Shown here: positions 60,819 through 64,000 of the stretch, piece after piece | How positions within the stretch are numbered: position 1 is the stretch's first letter | How the letters are laid out: each line of letters starts with the position of its first letter | Source of the DNA: Icerya purchasi | Lineage: Eukaryota; Arthropoda; Insecta; Hemiptera; Monophlebidae | Length of the DNA stretch: 64,000 nt | NCBI GenBank assembly: GCA_039619475.1 | Contig: CM077116.1 | Location: 100,733,164 to 100,797,163, forward strand | Direction: 5' to 3' | Notes under the pieces: model-generated | Seen by the model: the letters and a program-made list of their open reading frames with translations, nothing else | The model's database searches: none | Told to the model about the DNA's origin: nothing | Made by a program: the position numbers and the translations under genes

Positions 60819-61848
60819 TTTTTTTTGGGGTGCTTGTAAACAATAGATTTAACAATTTTCAATATTTTTAATAGTGCGAATTCGGCTCGAAATTGCCTAA
60901 TCCAACTCCGCAGTTGGTTAACATCTGATATTTATTAATTATTATCGTTTCACTTTAAACATTAATTTCCTTTACGAATTATGTATTTCACCAGAAATAA
61001 AAAAAATCAAATTCATTCGGGTGTTTTAGCTGAACAAATCAAAATTACCAAAAAAATAAAGGAGAATTTTGTTAATTTCGAAAAATGAGAAAAAAACGAA
61101 TTATTTTAATTAATATCCTATAAACATCGTAACGAGTTGAAGTAAATAAACGCGGAAGAAAGTCGTCACATCTAATTTAAAACGGTTTGGTAGCTCCGCT
61201 GGTTGCTTGTGATACATTTCATTAAAGAGGTACACAGATCTTTTCTAGCAGCATCAACAGAAATACACGCCAGATTTCTCCTGCGTTTTTGGAAACGTAG
61301 GGTTCTATTTCGGATATTATTTTCTGATTACGAATTTTGAATTTCTTGCGGCAGGACGTCGGTTGTTCGCTATATTAACGAGGAGGCTGGTTCGGCGTTA
61401 AGAACTTAATTGAAGCGGGCGTGAAGCTTAAAAAATTGTATCCGTTAAACATCGATTTTCGAGTAGCATCTTAATTTTTTTTAGTTGTCCCCTCCAGCCT
61501 GTTTTTTTTTTTTTAAAACATCGCACAGTGCTCACCTATGGTCAAGCAATATTGCAGAGGAATGCAATAACTGAATTTATTTTTAATTCGGATAACCAGT
61601 TGTAGCGAGGGAAATCGAAATTTCTAGATGAAGGCTGTCTAATTTTATCGGAATTCGATACGCCGTTGGCGGGCGCGCTTTTCCTACTAACTCTGAAAAT
61701 TGTGGCAAAAATATTTTAAATTCTTCGAATCGTTGTTAAACTTTTTAGGCTCAGTCTATTTTCTATCCCAACGCGTATTAGCAGCTTAAATTAGAGTTTA
61801 AAAAGAATTTTTATTAATTCTAGATTGCACAAATACGTAATTTATATA
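60251..61848. other. AT-rich non-coding stretch
   Basis: Contains (TA)n-T26 and T runs. No exon recognised. Confidence 0.45.
60784..60826. repeat. (TA)n followed by T26
   Basis: Nine TA units run into a 26-nt T homopolymer ending at GGGG. It may mark the tail of a minus-strand retroposon, but no body was recognised. Confidence 0.93.
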
Positions 61849-61869
61849 CATATATATATATATATATAT
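61849..61869. repeat. (TA)n microsatellite at the start of SINE-C
   Basis: Ten TA units immediately upstream of the tRNA-like head of SINE-C. Confidence 0.9.
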
Positions 61870-61872
61870 CTT

Positions 61873-62240
61873 ATCGCCGCGATAGCCCAGTTGCTAGAGC
61901 GCTTGACTTCCGTTACGAAGGTCACGGGTTCGATCCCGGACGACGACAGAACTTATTACAAGAATTAAATAAATAATCGCTAATAATCACGTGGAAGGCA
62001 ATGGCAAACCACAACGTACATCATATGCGTGCTAGGTCAGTTCACAGCAGACACACACAGGACTGCACTAGTATATCGATAAATCAAACGATTTCTATCA
62101 GTTCCGAATGTAGTTTTGCGCGTATAATAATTGTCTAGTACACTACCTATATCTGTATAGCTGAGATGTACGAATAGGTAGTTGCCGACGCTCAACAGCT
62201 GAGTATGGCACTGTAAAGATATCATATACATATAAAAGCC
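61873..62240 (+). mobile_element. tRNA-derived SINE, family C
   Basis: The head carries an A box TAGCCCAGTTGCTAGAGC (61883-61900) and a B box GGGTTCGATCCCGG (61926-61939). The acceptor and T-stem pairings are broken, so it is not a working tRNA. After the head comes CGTGGAAGGCAATGGCAAAC, a block seen in many arthropod tRNA-type SINEs. A unique body with a small Alu-like spacing then runs to about 62240, before a stretch rich in AAATAAA that may be the tail. It directly abuts a (TA)n microsatellite. Confidence 0.65.

Positions 62241-64000
<1,760 letters not shown>

Noticed and set aside
61873..61948. Functional tRNA gene
   Set aside because: A and B boxes are good, but the acceptor stem and T stem do not pair and a SINE body follows.

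Overview
This window reads as AT-rich nuclear DNA from an arthropod, most likely an insect with a fairly large genome. The signs are spliceosomal exon borders, tRNA-derived SINEs, non-LTR retrotransposon pieces, hAT remnants, long (TA)n, (AC)n and poly-T tracts, and no compact gene arrangement. No operon, Shine-Dalgarno pattern, CRISPR array, phage or plasmid feature was seen. Species and chromosome cannot be named from the sequence.

Host coding sequence is sparse. The one convincing exon is a 219-nt internal exon on the minus strand (16611-16829). It has a textbook acceptor and donor, is in phase 0 on both sides, and encodes an acidic, proline-rich segment of a protein I do not recognise. 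If its gene is real and intact, most of the window is intron of that gene: at least about 16.6 kb on its downstream side and 47 kb on its upstream side. Two weaker exon-like frames on the plus strand are 8463-8624, which resembles the C-terminal part of an insect odorant-binding protein, and 33699-33911, a cysteine-containing frame of unknown family.

Transposon content, left to right: a possible tRNA-like scrap (1-60); SINE-A (1746-1900, minus); a broken hAT transposase (2065-2600, plus); a Penelope-like or hammerhead-like retroelement end (2981-3068, minus); a relative of SINE-A (4722-4910, plus); a second retroelement end of the same kind (about 10960-11042, minus); a frameshifted retrotransposon RNase H (11750-12730, minus); a larger RT plus RNase H remnant (about 17200-19040, plus); a non-autonomous hAT with a perfect 8-bp target duplication (25542-25957); a third hammerhead-like end (about 30700-31580, plus); an RNase H/C-terminal relic (36240-36600, plus); SINE-B (37572-37845, minus); a 237-bp foldback MITE (39762-39998); a 5'-truncated non-LTR element with an intact 394-residue frame and poly(A) (40278-41562, plus); a (TAAA)n-tailed retroposon end (about 48450-48645, plus); a second SINE-B (54635-54927, minus); and SINE-C (61873-62240, plus).

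Three long near-perfect palindromes (863-979, 24338-24480, 31610-31682) stand apart from ordinary repeats. Several stretches of higher complexity with clustered TAATTA-type sites (for example 8625-9000, 25966-26560, 34000-34900, 42940-43560, 59400-60250) could be intronic regulatory modules. No clearly new multi-gene system was found. The most unusual features are the palindromes, the hammerhead-like retroelement ends and the hairpin in the 3' UTR of the youngest retrotransposon.
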